The notes beneath the pieces are model-generated. The model was not told the DNA's origin, made no database searches, and saw nothing but the letters and a program-made list of their open reading frames with translations. 64,000 nt of DNA from Reyranella sp. (lineage in GTDB: Bacteria > Pseudomonadota > Alphaproteobacteria > Reyranellales > Reyranellaceae), in contig NZ_JAUSBN010000005.1 of assembly GCF_030651995.1 (NCBI RefSeq), positions 1 to 64,000 on the forward strand. Direction: 5' to 3'. The position numbers and the translations under genes are program-made. Positions 17,478 to 27,924 of this stretch are shown piece after piece. Position 1 is the stretch's first letter. Each line of letters opens with the position of its first letter.

Positions 17478-17571
17478 AGGGGCCGGTGTGGGCGGAGCAG
17501 TCGCCAACCCGGTCAGATCCGGAAGGAAGCAGCCGTAACGAATTCGCTTCGGGTCATGCCGGTCTCTCACC
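17478..17571 (+). ncRNA. ffs: 4.5S signal recognition particle RNA
   Basis: The sequence contains the conserved SRP RNA tip with GGTCAGATCC, GGAAGGAAGCAGCC and the partner strand GCTTCGGGTCATG. The outer helix is formed by GGCCGG near 17481 and CCGGTC near 17559. It folds as a single hairpin of about 90 bases, as in the small bacterial type that binds Ffh. It lies directly upstream of dnaX, a common arrangement in alphaproteobacteria. The exact ends are estimates. Confidence 0.9.
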
Positions 17572-17667
17572 CGTTCCCCTGCGCGCGCCGACGCGGAGGG
17601 CGGGCGGCCCGGGCGCGATGACCGCCGGGCCTGAAGGGGCCACGGCGCAGAATAGCGGGTGATCGCC

Positions 17668-19434
17668 ATGGCGCAGGCCACCAAGGGCCCGGAAGATCCG
17701 GCAACCCCCTATCGCGTCCTCGCCCGCAAATACCGTCCCGTCGATTTCACGACACTGGTCGGCCAGGAGGCGATGGTGCGCACCCTGCGCAACGCCATCG
17801 CCACCGGCCGCATCGCGCATGCCTTCATGCTCACCGGCGTGCGCGGCGTCGGCAAGACGACGACCGCCCGCATCATCGCCCGCGCGCTGAACTGCATCGG
17901 CCCGGACGGCACCGGCGGCCCCACGGTCGATCCCTGCGGCGTCTGCGACAATTGCAAGGCCATCACCGAGGACCGCCATGTCGACGTGATCGAGATGGAC
18001 GCGGCCTCCCGCACCGGCATCGACGACGTACGCGAGCTGATCGAGGGCGTGCGCTATCGCCCCGTCTCGGCGCGCTACAAGGTCTACATCATCGACGAAG
18101 TGCACATGCTGTCGGAGAAGGCCTTCAACGCCTTGCTGAAGACGCTCGAAGAGCCGCCGCCGCACGTCAAGTTCCTGTTCGCCACCACCGAGATCCGCAA
18201 GGTACCGGTGACGGTCCTGTCGCGCTGCCAGCGCTTCGACCTGAAGCGCGTGCCGCAGGAGACGCTGGTCGAGCATTTCGGCAAGATCGCACAGGCCGAA
18301 AAGGTCGAGATTTCGCCCGAGGCGCTGGTCCTGTTGGCACGCGCCGCCGATGGATCGGTGCGCGACGGTCTCTCCATGCTCGACCAGGCGATCGCCCATG
18401 GTGGCGGCGTGGTCGATGCCGCGCAGGTCCGCGACATGCTGGGTCTGGCCGACCGCAGCCGCGTCCTCGAACTCTTCGAGAAGGTGATGCGCGGCGACGC
18501 GCCGGCCATGGTCGCGGCGCTGGGCGAAATGCATGATTCCGGCGCCGATCCCGTGGTCGTGCTGCAGGACCTGCTGGAACTCACGCATTGGGTGACGCGC
18601 CTCAAGGTCGCGCCCGAGGCCGCGGCCTCTACAGCCGACACCGAGCGCGCCCAGGGACTGGCCATGGCCGGAAAGCTCTCCATGGCCTCGCTCACGCGGG
18701 CCTGGACGCTGCTGCTCAAGGGGCTGCAGGAAACGCTCGCGGCTCCCTCGCCGCTGCGCGCCGCCGAGATGGCGCTGATCCGACTCTGCTACGTCGCCGA
18801 CCTCCCCTCGCCCGCCGACGCCATCAAGTCGCTGCAAAATGGCGGCGGCGTCCCGGCCGCTGGCCCATCCGCTCCGCCAGCGCCACGAGGCAACGGTGGT
18901 GGCGGCGCAGTAGCGCGCCTGGCGACCCAGCCGGCCACGGCCGTTGCCGCCCAGGCGGCGCCAGCGATGCCGGCGCCGCGTAACTTCACCGAGGTCGTGG
19001 CGCTGTTCGAGACGCGCCGCGAGGCCCGGCTGGTCCACAGCCTGATGCATCATGTGCACGAGGTGCGTTGCGAGCCGGGCCTGATCGAATTCCGGCCGGA
19101 GCCCAAGGCACCGGCCGATCTGGCGCCACGCCTCAGCGAACTCCTGAGCCAATGGACCGGCCGCCGCTGGATCGCCTCGGTTTCCAGCGCCGAAGGCAGG
19201 CCGACGCTCATCCAGCAGAAGGCCACCAAGGCTGACGACCTGCGCAGCTCCGCCGAGAACAACGAGCTGGTGCTGGCCATATTGAAGACATTCCCCGGTG
19301 CCAAGCTGGACACGGTGCGGCGCAAGGGCGAGCAGACCTCCCTGGTCTCCGGCCTCGGCGATTTCTCCGCCGAAGAGCCGCCCCCCGCCGAGGAATACCC
19401 GGCCGACGACGATATCCCGGAAAGCGAGTACTGA
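17668..19434 (+). CDS. dnaX: DNA polymerase III subunits gamma/tau
   Basis: The 588-residue clamp-loader ATPase has LARKYRP near residue 20, Walker A GVRGVGKTTT, a four-Cys zinc site (CxxxxxxxxxCGVCDNC), Walker B IIDEVHML, the sensor block FATTEIRKVPVTVLSRCQRF, an Ala/Pro linker at about 390-440, and a tau-like C-terminal domain. I see no A-rich slippery heptamer, so only the long tau form is expected. The ATG at 17668 is chosen over the in-frame GTG at 17659. Its stop overlaps the ybaB start (TGATG). Confidence 0.96.
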   Translation: MAQATKGPEDPATPYRVLARKYRPVDFTTLVGQEAMVRTLRNAIATGRIAHAFMLTGVRGVGKTTTARIIARALNCIGPDGTGGPTVDPCGVCDNCKAITEDRHVDVIEMDAASRTGIDDVRELIEGVRYRPVSARYKVYIIDEVHMLSEKAFNALLKTLEEPPPHVKFLFATTEIRKVPVTVLSRCQRFDLKRVPQETLVEHFGKIAQAEKVEISPEALVLLARAADGSVRDGLSMLDQAIAHGGGVVDAAQVRDMLGLADRSRVLELFEKVMRGDAPAMVAALGEMHDSGADPVVVLQDLLELTHWVTRLKVAPEAAASTADTERAQGLAMAGKLSMASLTRAWTLLLKGLQETLAAPSPLRAAEMALIRLCYVADLPSPADAIKSLQNGGGVPAAGPSAPPAPRGNGGGGAVARLATQPATAVAAQAAPAMPAPRNFTEVVALFETRREARLVHSLMHHVHEVRCEPGLIEFRPEPKAPADLAPRLSELLSQWTGRRWIASVSSAEGRPTLIQQKATKADDLRSSAENNELVLAILKTFPGAKLDTVRRKGEQTSLVSGLGDFSAEEPPPAEEYPADDDIPESEY

Positions 19435-19763
19435 TGTTCGACAAGCTCAAGGACCTTGGCGGCCTGATGCAGCAGGCCCAGCAGATGCAGCAGAAGATGC
19501 AGGAGCTGCAGGCGGCGCTCGAGCGCCTGGAAATCGTGGGCTCGTCGGGCGCCGGCCTGGTGAAGGTCACGGTCAATGGCAAGAACGAGACCCGCAGGAT
19601 CGAGATCGACGCCTCGCTCTTCAAGCCCGAGGACAAGGGCGTGGTCGAGGACCTGATCGTGGCGGCCGCCAACGACGCCCGCGCCAAGGTCGAGCAGACC
19701 GTGCAGGAGCAGATGCGCGACATCACCGGCGGACTGCCGCTGCCGCCGGGCTTCAAGCTCTAG
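19434..19763 (+). CDS. ybaB: YbaB/EbfC nucleoid-associated protein
   Basis: The 109-residue protein begins with the coiled, Gln-rich helix [15 protein letters not shown]. It continues with the family block [19 protein letters not shown] and ends in [14 protein letters not shown], typical of YbaB/EbfC, which binds DNA as a dimer. Overlap of its ATG with the dnaX stop and 13 bases to recR give the conserved dnaX-ybaB-recR operon. Confidence 0.95.
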   Translation: MFDKLKDLGGLMQQAQQMQQKMQELQAALERLEIVGSSGAGLVKVTVNGKNETRRIEIDASLFKPEDKGVVEDLIVAAANDARAKVEQTVQEQMRDITGGLPLPPGFKL

Positions 19764-19776
19764 GGACGTACCGCCG

Positions 19777-20370
19777 ATGAACGGCCCGGAGATCGAGCGG
19801 CTGATCCACCTCCTCGGCCGCCTGCCGGGGCTGGGGCCGCGCTCGGCGCGGCGCGTGGCGCTGCATCTCCTGAAGAAGCGCGAGACGCTGATGCAGCCGC
19901 TGGGCGCCGCACTGGCCGACGCGGCGCGAGCCATCCGGACCTGCAGTATCTGCGGCAACCTCGACACGATCGACCCCTGCTCGATCTGTGCCGATCCCCG
20001 CCGCGATGCCGGCCTGATCTGCGTCGTCGAGGATGTCGGCGACCTGTGGGCGATGGAGCGCGGCCGCATCTTCTCCGGCCGCTATCATGTGCTGGGCGGC
20101 TCGCTGTCGGCGCTCGACGGGATCGGCCCCGAGGAACTCAACATCGGCAGCCTGGTGACGCGGGTCGCCGCAGGCGGCATCCGCGAGGTGATCATGGCGA
20201 CCAATGCGACCGTCGACGGACAGACCACGGCGCATTACCTCGCCGAGCGGCTGGCCGAGCACGACGTGCCGCTGACCCGGCTGGCGCACGGCGTGCCGGT
20301 GGGCGGCGAACTCGACTGGCTCGACGATGGGACGCTCGCCACCGCCTTCAAGGCGCGGCGCGCCCTCTAG
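19777..20370 (+). CDS. recR: recombination mediator RecR
   Basis: The 197-residue protein has an N-terminal helix-hairpin-helix ([20 protein letters not shown]), the four-Cys zinc site [16 protein letters not shown] near 57-72, and a Toprim domain ([15 protein letters not shown], and [15 protein letters not shown] near 147). It acts with RecO and RecF in loading RecA at gaps. recO is elsewhere in this window (31028-31744). Confidence 0.96.
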   Translation: MNGPEIERLIHLLGRLPGLGPRSARRVALHLLKKRETLMQPLGAALADAARAIRTCSICGNLDTIDPCSICADPRRDAGLICVVEDVGDLWAMERGRIFSGRYHVLGGSLSALDGIGPEELNIGSLVTRVAAGGIREVIMATNATVDGQTTAHYLAERLAEHDVPLTRLAHGVPVGGELDWLDDGTLATAFKARRAL

Positions 20371-20380
20371 CCTCTCCCGC

Positions 20381-20983
20381 ATGAGCGCCGAAACCCTCAC
20401 CGCCATCGCCGTTGCCCTGGCGGCCGGCTGGGCCAGCGGATTGAACGCTTATGCCGCCGTGCTGGTCCTCGGCCTCGCACAACGCCTTGGCCTGGTCACC
20501 CTGTCCCAAGACCTGCAGGTCCTCGGATCGCCCTGGGTGCTGGGCGTGGCGGCGATCCTGTTCGCGCTCAATTTCCTGGCCGACAAGATCCCCTACATCG
20601 ACAGCATCAACGACGTGCTCCAGACCTTCGTGCGCATTCCTGCCGGCGTGCTGCTGGCGTATGGCGCCGCCGGAGGGCTCAGTCCCGAGATCTCGATCAT
20701 CGCCGGCCTGCTGGGCGGAACGCTCGCGGCCGGAACCCTCATCGCCAAGACCGGCTCGCGTGCGCTCATCAACAGCTCGCCGGAACCGTTCAGCAACGTC
20801 CTTGCCTCCCTCGGCGAAGACGTCACGGTGTTCGGGGGCCTGGCGCTGGCGATCGCCCACCCGATCACTTTTCTGTGCCTGCTGGCATTGTTCGTGGTCG
20901 TCCTTATATGGCTGTTGCCGAGGCTGATACGATTGGCCTTGGTGCCGTTTCGCCGGCTCGCCCGGGGCCGCCAGGGGCCCTGA
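20381..20983 (+). CDS. DUF4126-like membrane protein
   Basis: The 200-residue hydrophobic protein has about five membrane segments. It has the block ASGLNAYAAVLVLGLAQRLG near the N-terminus and FLADKIPYIDSINDVLQTF near residue 70, which are typical of DUF4126. It starts ten bases after recR and is likely co-transcribed. No function is established for the family. The ATG at 20381 is preferred over a frame opening inside recR. Confidence 0.75.
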   Translation: MSAETLTAIAVALAAGWASGLNAYAAVLVLGLAQRLGLVTLSQDLQVLGSPWVLGVAAILFALNFLADKIPYIDSINDVLQTFVRIPAGVLLAYGAAGGLSPEISIIAGLLGGTLAAGTLIAKTGSRALINSSPEPFSNVLASLGEDVTVFGGLALAIAHPITFLCLLALFVVVLIWLLPRLIRLALVPFRRLARGRQGP

Positions 20984-21065
20984 CCTAGGGCTGTCATCGA
21001 CCTTTGGCGGAAGAACTGGCGCTTTCCTTCGCACGCCCGTGGCGTACACTCGTAACCGCAAGCAC

Positions 21066-21800
21066 ATGTTCATCCGCCAGAACATCCAGTCCCTCAGGTT
21101 TTTCCGCACGACGCCGGCGATGCGTTGCCCATACTTGCCGCATCGCCTGGAGACCAAGCTCGTCACGGAGCTGAGCGGACCCGACGCGATTTCGCAGCAC
21201 GACACCCTGACAGACGCCGGCTTCCGACGCTCGCACCACTTCGTCTACAAGCCGCTGTGCGACGGTTGCAAAGCCTGCGTGCCGGTGCGTATCCGGGTGC
21301 GGGACTTCGAGCCCAGCCGGGCGCAGCGTCGCATCCAGCGCCGCAACGAACATGTCCAGGCGATCGAAACGCAGGCCCTGGCGACCGGCGAGCAGTTCTC
21401 ACTGTTCTCGCGCTACGTCCTGACGCGCCATCGCGATGGCGACATGGCCGACATGGACTTCGACGACTATCGCGCCATGGTCGAGGAAAGCCCGGTCGAT
21501 ACGGCGATCATCGAGTTCCGGGACGATTCGGCCGATGGCCGTCTGGTGGGGGCGTGCCTCGTGGACTGGCTGTCGAACGGCGTGTCGGCCGTCTACAGCT
21601 TCTTCGACCCTCAGGATCCGCGACGCGGCCTCGGCACACACATGATCCTGTGGCTGGCCAATGCCGCCGCCAGGCGGGGCTTGCCCTATGTCTATCTCGG
21701 CTACTGGATCGCCGATTCGAACAAGATGGCCTACAAGCGCTCGTTTCGTCCGCTGGAATTCTTCGGTCCCGATGGATGGACGGAGTTGCCTGCGAGATAG
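21066..21800 (+). CDS. bpt: aspartate/glutamate leucyltransferase (Bpt/ATE1 family)
   Basis: The 244-residue protein matches bacterial aminoacyl-tRNA-protein transferases that add Leu to N-terminal Asp or Glu and so create N-degrons for ClpS/ClpAP. It shows CPYLPHRLETKLVTELSG, the Cys-rich HHFVYKPLCDGCKACVPVRI, RRNEHVQ, and a GNAT-like C-terminal half (SFFDPQDPRRGLGTHMI, YVYLGYWIADSNKMAYK). The ATG at 21066 (MFIRQNIQ) is chosen; a GTG at 21039 is in frame. The Cys and fold features separate it from ClpS-independent families. Confidence 0.9.
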   Translation: MFIRQNIQSLRFFRTTPAMRCPYLPHRLETKLVTELSGPDAISQHDTLTDAGFRRSHHFVYKPLCDGCKACVPVRIRVRDFEPSRAQRRIQRRNEHVQAIETQALATGEQFSLFSRYVLTRHRDGDMADMDFDDYRAMVEESPVDTAIIEFRDDSADGRLVGACLVDWLSNGVSAVYSFFDPQDPRRGLGTHMILWLANAAARRGLPYVYLGYWIADSNKMAYKRSFRPLEFFGPDGWTELPAR

Positions 21801-21955
21801 GCACTTTCCAGACGTTGGAGCGCCTTGACGCACCTCGTCTGCAATTCAGTCCCCTGCAAGCTCTGGCATCGCTCAGCGGACCAAGCTAATAAAGCCGGTC
21901 CGTCAGCGAGCGCGGATGAGCGGTCAAAGAAGAACTCGCAATCAAGGGAGACGGG

Positions 21956-22501
21956 ATGCGCTCATTGCTGGCATTCAGCGCGCTTATCGACGCGCTAAAC
22001 GAGAAGATTGGTGGTGTCTGTAACTGGCTTGTCCTGCTGGCCTGCGTGGTCAGCGCCGGCAACGCCATGGTGCGCTACGCCTACGACACCAGCTCGAACG
22101 CCTGGCTCGAGATCCAGTGGTACATGTTCGCCGTCATCGTGATGTTCGGCGCAGCCTACACGATGAAGCGCAACGAGCATGTCCGGGTCGACATCCTGTA
22201 CATGAACATGAGCCGCCGCGGGCAGCTTTGGATCGACATCCTGGGCACGCTGGTCTTCCTCCTGCCGACCTGCACCATCCTGGCCTGGCTGAGCTGGCCG
22301 TTCTTCATGCAGTCGTTCAACGTCTACGAGCACTCCTCGAATGCGGGCGGCCTGCTGCGCTGGCCGATCAAGCTGGTGCTTCCCGTGGGCTTCGCGCTGG
22401 TCGCGCTGCAGGGCCTTTCCGAACTCATCAAGCGTGTGGCCTTCCTCAACGGATATGCCGTGGATAGCCTCGAAGCTCACTACGAGAGGCCCACGCAATG
22501 A
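21956..22501 (+). CDS. TRAP transporter small permease DctQ (second set)
   Basis: The 181-residue protein has four membrane segments and the DctQ block around WLEIQWYMFAVIVMFGAAYT followed by NEHVRVDI. AAGGGAG lies about five bases before the ATG. Its stop overlaps the dctM start (ATGA). There is no dctP beside it on this strand; the likely receptors are the three facing genes at 24147-27833. Confidence 0.9.
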   Translation: MRSLLAFSALIDALNEKIGGVCNWLVLLACVVSAGNAMVRYAYDTSSNAWLEIQWYMFAVIVMFGAAYTMKRNEHVRVDILYMNMSRRGQLWIDILGTLVFLLPTCTILAWLSWPFFMQSFNVYEHSSNAGGLLRWPIKLVLPVGFALVALQGLSELIKRVAFLNGYAVDSLEAHYERPTQ

Positions 22502-24087
22502 TTCCTCTGGAGTACATGCCGCCGCTGATGTTCGGCGGCCTCGTCGTCTTCATGATCATCGGCTACCCGGTCGCCTTCTCGCTCTGCGCGGTCGGCTTCT
22601 TCTTCGGGTTCCTGTCGATCGAGATGGGCTATTTCACGATGGCCTTCATGCAGGCCATCCCTGGCCGCGTGTTCGGCAGCATCCTGTCGAACGAGCTGCT
22701 GCTCGCCATCCCGTTCTTCACCTTCATGGGCGCCATCCTGGAGAAGTGCGGACTGGCGGAGGACATGCTCGAATCGATGGGCCAGCTGTTCGGTCCCATC
22801 AGGGGTGGACTGGGCTATTCGACGATCATCGTGGGCTTCATCCTCGGCGCCATCACCGGCACCGTGGCCGCCCAGGTCATCGCAATGGCCATGATCACCC
22901 TGCCGGTGATGATGCGATACAAGTACGACATGCGTTACGCGACCGGCGTGCTGGCCGCGTCGGGTACGATCACGCAGCTCGTGCCGCCCTCGCTCGTTCT
23001 CATCGTCCTGGCGGACCAGCTCGGCAAGTCCGTGGGTGACATGTATCTCGGCGCCTGGGGCCCGTCCCTGCTGCAGATCGCCCTGTTTGCCGCCTACACC
23101 TTCTACCTGACGCTCGTGAAGCCTGCGGCCCTGCCGCCGGTGCCGCGGACGCTGTTCGGCAAGGCGCTCCTGGTCAAGTGCGCCTGGGGCATCATCCCCG
23201 CCGCCGTGCTCATCTTCCTCGTGCTGGGCACCATCATGATGGGCCTGGCAACCCCGACCGAGGCGGGCGCCATGGGCACGATCGGCGCGATCGTCCTGGC
23301 GGTGGTGCGAAACACACCACTGACCAAGTTCGACCGCATCATGTTCCTCGCCGGCTGCGCCGCCGCCATCATCGGCGCCCTGATCGGGATCGTTGCCTTC
23401 AAGTCGTTCGCCTTCAAGGTCGCCTTCACGGTCATGTTCGCCGCGGTCATCTGGCTGTGCTGGCGGGCCTGGCAGCACCAGGAGCTGAGGGACCTGATCG
23501 TGCAGGCCCTCCAGGCGACGATGCGCATCACGGCCATGGTCGCCTTCATCCTGGTCGGCGCCACCTGCTTCTCGATCGCCTTTGCCGGCGTCGACGGCGG
23601 TCACTGGGTCGAGAAGCTTCTGACCGGCCTCCCGGGCGGCGTCTGGGGCTTCCTCATCGTCGTGAACCTGTTCGTCTTCTTCCTGGCCTTCTTCCTCGAC
23701 TTCTTCGAGATCGCCTTCATCATCATTCCGATGCTGGCGCCGGTCGCGCAGAAGCTCCTGGCGCCGGTCGTGGGAGCCGATGCCGCCCTCATCTGGTTCG
23801 GCGTCATGCTCTGCGTGAACATGCAGACCTCGTTCATGCACCCGCCCTTCGGCTTCGCGCTGTTCTACCTGCGCAGCGTGGCGCCGAAGGAAGTGAAAAG
23901 TTCGGACATCTACTGGGGCTCAATTCCCTGGGTGATCCTGCAGCTCTTCATGGTGGCGATCGTGATCGCAGTACCCCAATCGGTGACCTACTTCCTCGAC
24001 AAGCCGCACGGTATCGATCCCACCACGATCAAGATCGAACTCGAGGCGCCGCCTACCGAGGACTCGCCTCCACCCGTCTTCAAGTAG
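22498..24087 (+). CDS. TRAP transporter large permease DctM, long form
   Basis: The 529-residue DctM-family permease has PFFTFMGAILEKCGLAEDML, GTITQLVPPSLVLIV, an acidic/Phe-rich segment FFLDFFEIAFIIIPM and HPPFGFALFYLRS. It is about 90 residues longer than the other DctM here (439). The extra length is mainly an insertion at about residues 270-335 with two hydrophobic segments. Long DctM forms go with TakP-like receptors, which fits the three receptors opposite. A bidirectional terminator follows the stop. Confidence 0.92.
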   Translation: MIPLEYMPPLMFGGLVVFMIIGYPVAFSLCAVGFFFGFLSIEMGYFTMAFMQAIPGRVFGSILSNELLLAIPFFTFMGAILEKCGLAEDMLESMGQLFGPIRGGLGYSTIIVGFILGAITGTVAAQVIAMAMITLPVMMRYKYDMRYATGVLAASGTITQLVPPSLVLIVLADQLGKSVGDMYLGAWGPSLLQIALFAAYTFYLTLVKPAALPPVPRTLFGKALLVKCAWGIIPAAVLIFLVLGTIMMGLATPTEAGAMGTIGAIVLAVVRNTPLTKFDRIMFLAGCAAAIIGALIGIVAFKSFAFKVAFTVMFAAVIWLCWRAWQHQELRDLIVQALQATMRITAMVAFILVGATCFSIAFAGVDGGHWVEKLLTGLPGGVWGFLIVVNLFVFFLAFFLDFFEIAFIIIPMLAPVAQKLLAPVVGADAALIWFGVMLCVNMQTSFMHPPFGFALFYLRSVAPKEVKSSDIYWGSIPWVILQLFMVAIVIAVPQSVTYFLDKPHGIDPTTIKIELEAPPTEDSPPPVFK

Positions 24088-24101
24088 ATCGAAGGCACAA
24101 A

Positions 24102-24129
24102 AAAAGCCCCGCCAACCGGCGGGGCTTTT
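24102..24129. terminator. bidirectional rho-independent terminator
   Basis: A perfect 12-bp stem (AAAAGCCCCGCC pairing with GGCGGGGCTTTT, loop AACC) is flanked by an A-run on the left and T-rich sequence on the right. It can stop both dctM from the left and the first dctP from the right. Confidence 0.9.
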
Positions 24130-24146
24130 CTCTTGAGGCGCTTCGC

Positions 24147-25250
<1,104 letters not shown>

Positions 25251-25397
25251 GGTTCTCTTTCCTCCCGTGGTTGCCTTCATGGCCCCCTTCAACACCGCAA
25301 CACTGGCATGCGAAATTGACTTTGAAAAGCGCCCGGCTGCCGGAAAATCCTTAAATATATGCAATGTTTCGGCGTGAATTGGTTCCTCCCGACAACA

Positions 25398-25423
25398 GAA
25401 AGCCCCGCCGAAGCGGGGCTTTC
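25398..25423 (-). terminator. terminator after dctP paralog 2
   Basis: An 11-bp perfect stem (GAAAGCCCCGC pairing with GCGGGGCTTTC) with loop CGAA lies about 20 bases after the stop of the middle dctP. A short T-run is part of the stem. It is nearly the same stem as the terminators of the two other copies. Confidence 0.8.
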
Positions 25424-25443
25424 GACCGGCCGGGCCGGAGGTC

Positions 25444-26550
25444 TCAGAGTTTGTTGGCTGCCGACTGGCGCGCCATGAAGTTGTCGAACGTATTCTCGGC
25501 AACACGGAACCAGAGAACCTCCTCGTTCCGGAAGGGCTTCCAGGAATCGTAGACCTTCTTGAACTTCGGGTTCTTGGCGATGGTCTCGGCATAGAGTTCG
25601 TTCGCGGCTCCGAAACACGCCTCCATCACCGACTGCGGGAACGGCAGGAACTTCGTTCCGGCGGCGACCAGCTCACGCAGCGCACGCGGGTTCTGCGCAT
25701 CGTACTTGGCGACCGACCAGCTGACCGTGTCGCCCGACGCCGCGGCGATCGCTTCCTTGTACATTGGCGGCAGGGACTCGAATGCCTTCTCGCCGCAATA
25801 GAGTGACAGGGCCGCGCAGCCTTCCCACCAGCCGGGATAGTAGTAATAGGGTGCGACCTTGTTGAAGCCGAGCTTCTGGTCGTCGTACGGACCGACCCAT
25901 TCGGCCGCATCGATCGTACCCTTCTCCAGCGCCGGGTAGATGTCGCCGCCGGCAATCTGCTGCGGCACCACGCCGAGCTTCGCCATCACCTGGCCGGCAA
26001 AGCCGCCGATGCGCATCTTCACGCCCTTCATGTCCTCGGGCGTCTTGATCTCCTTGCGCCACCATCCGCCCATCTGGGCGCCGGTATGGCTCATCAGGAA
26101 GGAGACCAGCTTGTACTCCTTGTAGAACTCCCGCATCAGCTCGAGGCCGCCGCCGAAATAGACCCAGGCGTTGTGCTGGCGCGTATTGAGGCCGAACGGC
26201 AGCGCCGTGTCGAAGGCGAAGGTCGGATCCTTGCCGACATAATAGTAGGACGCGGTATGGCCGCACTCGACGGTCTCGTTCTGGACGGCGTCGACGACCT
26301 GCAGGCCCGGGACGATTTCACCGGCAGCGAAGACGCGGATCTGGAACTTGTTGTCGGTCAGCGCCGCGACGCGCTTGGCGAAGAACTCGCCGGCGCCGTA
26401 GATCGTGTCGAGCGACTTGGGGAAGCTGGACGCCATGCGCCACTTCACCTCGGGCATCGACTGGGCGACCGCCGGGGCGGCCAGGACGCCCGCGGTGGCG
26501 ACCGTCGCACCGCCGACACCGGCCGTGCGCAGGAACTTGCGACGTTGCAT
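25444..26550 (-). CDS. TRAP substrate-binding protein DctP, TakP-like (paralog 2)
   Basis: The 368-residue receptor begins MQRRKFLRTAGVGGATVATA and shares the landmarks of its neighbours (SFPKSLDTIYGAGEF, VPQQIAGGDIYPALEKGTID, YYYYPGWWEG, ENTFDNFMARQSAANKL). The twin arginine motif RRKFLR points to Tat export. It has its own Shine-Dalgarno (GGGAG about 9 bases upstream) and its own terminator, so it is probably a separate transcription unit. It differs from paralog 1 in the ligand-side region near residues 110-150. Confidence 0.92.
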   Translation of the reverse strand: MQRRKFLRTAGVGGATVATAGVLAAPAVAQSMPEVKWRMASSFPKSLDTIYGAGEFFAKRVAALTDNKFQIRVFAAGEIVPGLQVVDAVQNETVECGHTASYYYVGKDPTFAFDTALPFGLNTRQHNAWVYFGGGLELMREFYKEYKLVSFLMSHTGAQMGGWWRKEIKTPEDMKGVKMRIGGFAGQVMAKLGVVPQQIAGGDIYPALEKGTIDAAEWVGPYDDQKLGFNKVAPYYYYPGWWEGCAALSLYCGEKAFESLPPMYKEAIAAASGDTVSWSVAKYDAQNPRALRELVAAGTKFLPFPQSVMEACFGAANELYAETIAKNPKFKKVYDSWKPFRNEEVLWFRVAENTFDNFMARQSAANKL

Positions 26551-26679
26551 CTGATTATCTCCCTAGGTCTCTTCCTTACTGAACGCGCGCCTTCTGACAC
26601 GCGAACCAAGCCTTCTTGTCCCGCCTTATCGCATGGCGCAACGGCGATGAAAAGCAGGTGCCGATAGCAGGCAGACAAA

Positions 26680-26705
26680 GAAAACCCCGCCGAAGCGGGG
26701 TTTTC
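26680..26705 (-). terminator. terminator after dctP paralog 3
   Basis: An 11-bp perfect stem (GAAAACCCCGC pairing with GCGGGGTTTTC) with loop CGAA follows the stop of the third dctP by about 20 bases. The design repeats that of the terminator at 25398-25423. Confidence 0.8.
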
Positions 26706-26726
26706 CGGGTTCCCAGGCGCCGAAAC

Positions 26727-27833
26727 CTAGAGCTTGTTGGCCGCCGACTGGCGCGCCATGAAATTGTCCATCGTGTTCTCGGCGACGCGGAACCACAGGA
26801 CCTCTTCCGCGCGGAAGGGCTTCCACGATTCGAAGACCTTCTTCCACTTCGGGTTCTTCTCGTTGAGCTGGGCGAACAGGTCGTTGGTCGCGTTGTAGCA
26901 GGCCTCAAGGACCTGCGGCGTGAACGGCAGCAGCTTGGTGCCGGCGCCGACCAGTTCGCGGACCGCCTTCGGGTTCTGGGCGTCGTACCTGGAGAGCATC
27001 GAGGTGTGCGCCTTGGCGGCAGCCGCCTCGATAATGGCCTGGTACGACTTCGGCAGCTCCGACCACTTGGCCAGGTTCACGTAGGCCGAGAGCTGCGGGC
27101 CGGCTTCCCACCAGCCGGGATAGTAGTAATACGGAGCGACCTTGTTGAACCCGAGCTTCTGGTCGTCATAGGGACCGACCCACTCCGCCGCGTCGATCGT
27201 GCCCTTCTCGAGTGCCGGGTAGATGTCGCCGCCGGCGATCTGCTGCGGCACCACGCCGAGCTTGGTGAGAACCTCGCCGGCAAAGCCGCTGACGCGAAAC
27301 TTCAAACCCTTGAGGTCGTCGACGGTCTTGATCTCTTTGCGGAACCAGCCGCCCATCTGGGCGCCGGTGTTGCCGCAGGGGATCGAGTGGATGTTGTAGT
27401 CCTTGAAGAACTCGTTCATCAGCTGGCGGCCGTTGCCCCAGTTCCACCAGGCATCCTGCTGCCGCGCGTTCAGGCCGAACGGCACGGCGCAATCGAGCGC
27501 GAAGGTCAGGTCCTTGCCGACATAGTAGTACGAAGCCGTGTGGCCCATCTCGACCGTGCCGTTCTGGACGGCGTCGGCGACCTGCAGGCCGGGAACGATT
27601 TCTCCGCCGGCGAACAGGCGAATCTGGAATTTGCCGTCGGTTGCGTCGGAGACGTACTTCGTGAAGAGCTCGCCCGAACCGAAAATCGTGTCGAGCGACT
27701 TCGGGAAGCTCGACGCCATGCGCCACTTCAGCTCCGGCGCGGACTGCGCGATGGCCGGCGCGGCCAAGGTGCCGGTGGCGGCGGCGGCGGCGGTCCCGAT
27801 GCCGGCCGTGCGAATGAATTTGCGACGTTGCAT
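26727..27833 (-). CDS. TRAP substrate-binding protein DctP, TakP-like (paralog 3)
   Basis: The 368-residue receptor has the signal MQRRKFIRTAGIGTAAAAAT ending in PAIAQ and the same family landmarks as the two previous genes. Its C-terminus ends ENTMDNFMARQSAANKL, like paralog 2, so paralogs 2 and 3 look closest. The upstream AGGAG is about 11 bases before the ATG. It is the gene farthest from dctQM. Confidence 0.92.
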   Translation of the reverse strand: MQRRKFIRTAGIGTAAAAATGTLAAPAIAQSAPELKWRMASSFPKSLDTIFGSGELFTKYVSDATDGKFQIRLFAGGEIVPGLQVADAVQNGTVEMGHTASYYYVGKDLTFALDCAVPFGLNARQQDAWWNWGNGRQLMNEFFKDYNIHSIPCGNTGAQMGGWFRKEIKTVDDLKGLKFRVSGFAGEVLTKLGVVPQQIAGGDIYPALEKGTIDAAEWVGPYDDQKLGFNKVAPYYYYPGWWEAGPQLSAYVNLAKWSELPKSYQAIIEAAAAKAHTSMLSRYDAQNPKAVRELVGAGTKLLPFTPQVLEACYNATNDLFAQLNEKNPKWKKVFESWKPFRAEEVLWFRVAENTMDNFMARQSAANKL

Positions 27834-27924
27834 GAAACCTGTACTCCTACTCGTGTTTCAGGACGACGCGCATGCCACCTGATTTGCGCGGCTTATGACA
27901 TGCGCGCTGCACCGGATGAAAGGC

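Noticed and set aside
17668..19434. Programmed frameshift in dnaX for a short gamma form
   Set aside because: No A-rich slippery heptamer with a downstream hairpin was seen. The frame runs on to a tau-like C-terminus.
22480..23841. Minus-strand 453-codon frame over the second dctM
   Set aside because: Low-complexity Asp/Glu/His composition and full overlap with a clear DctM gene show it is a shadow.
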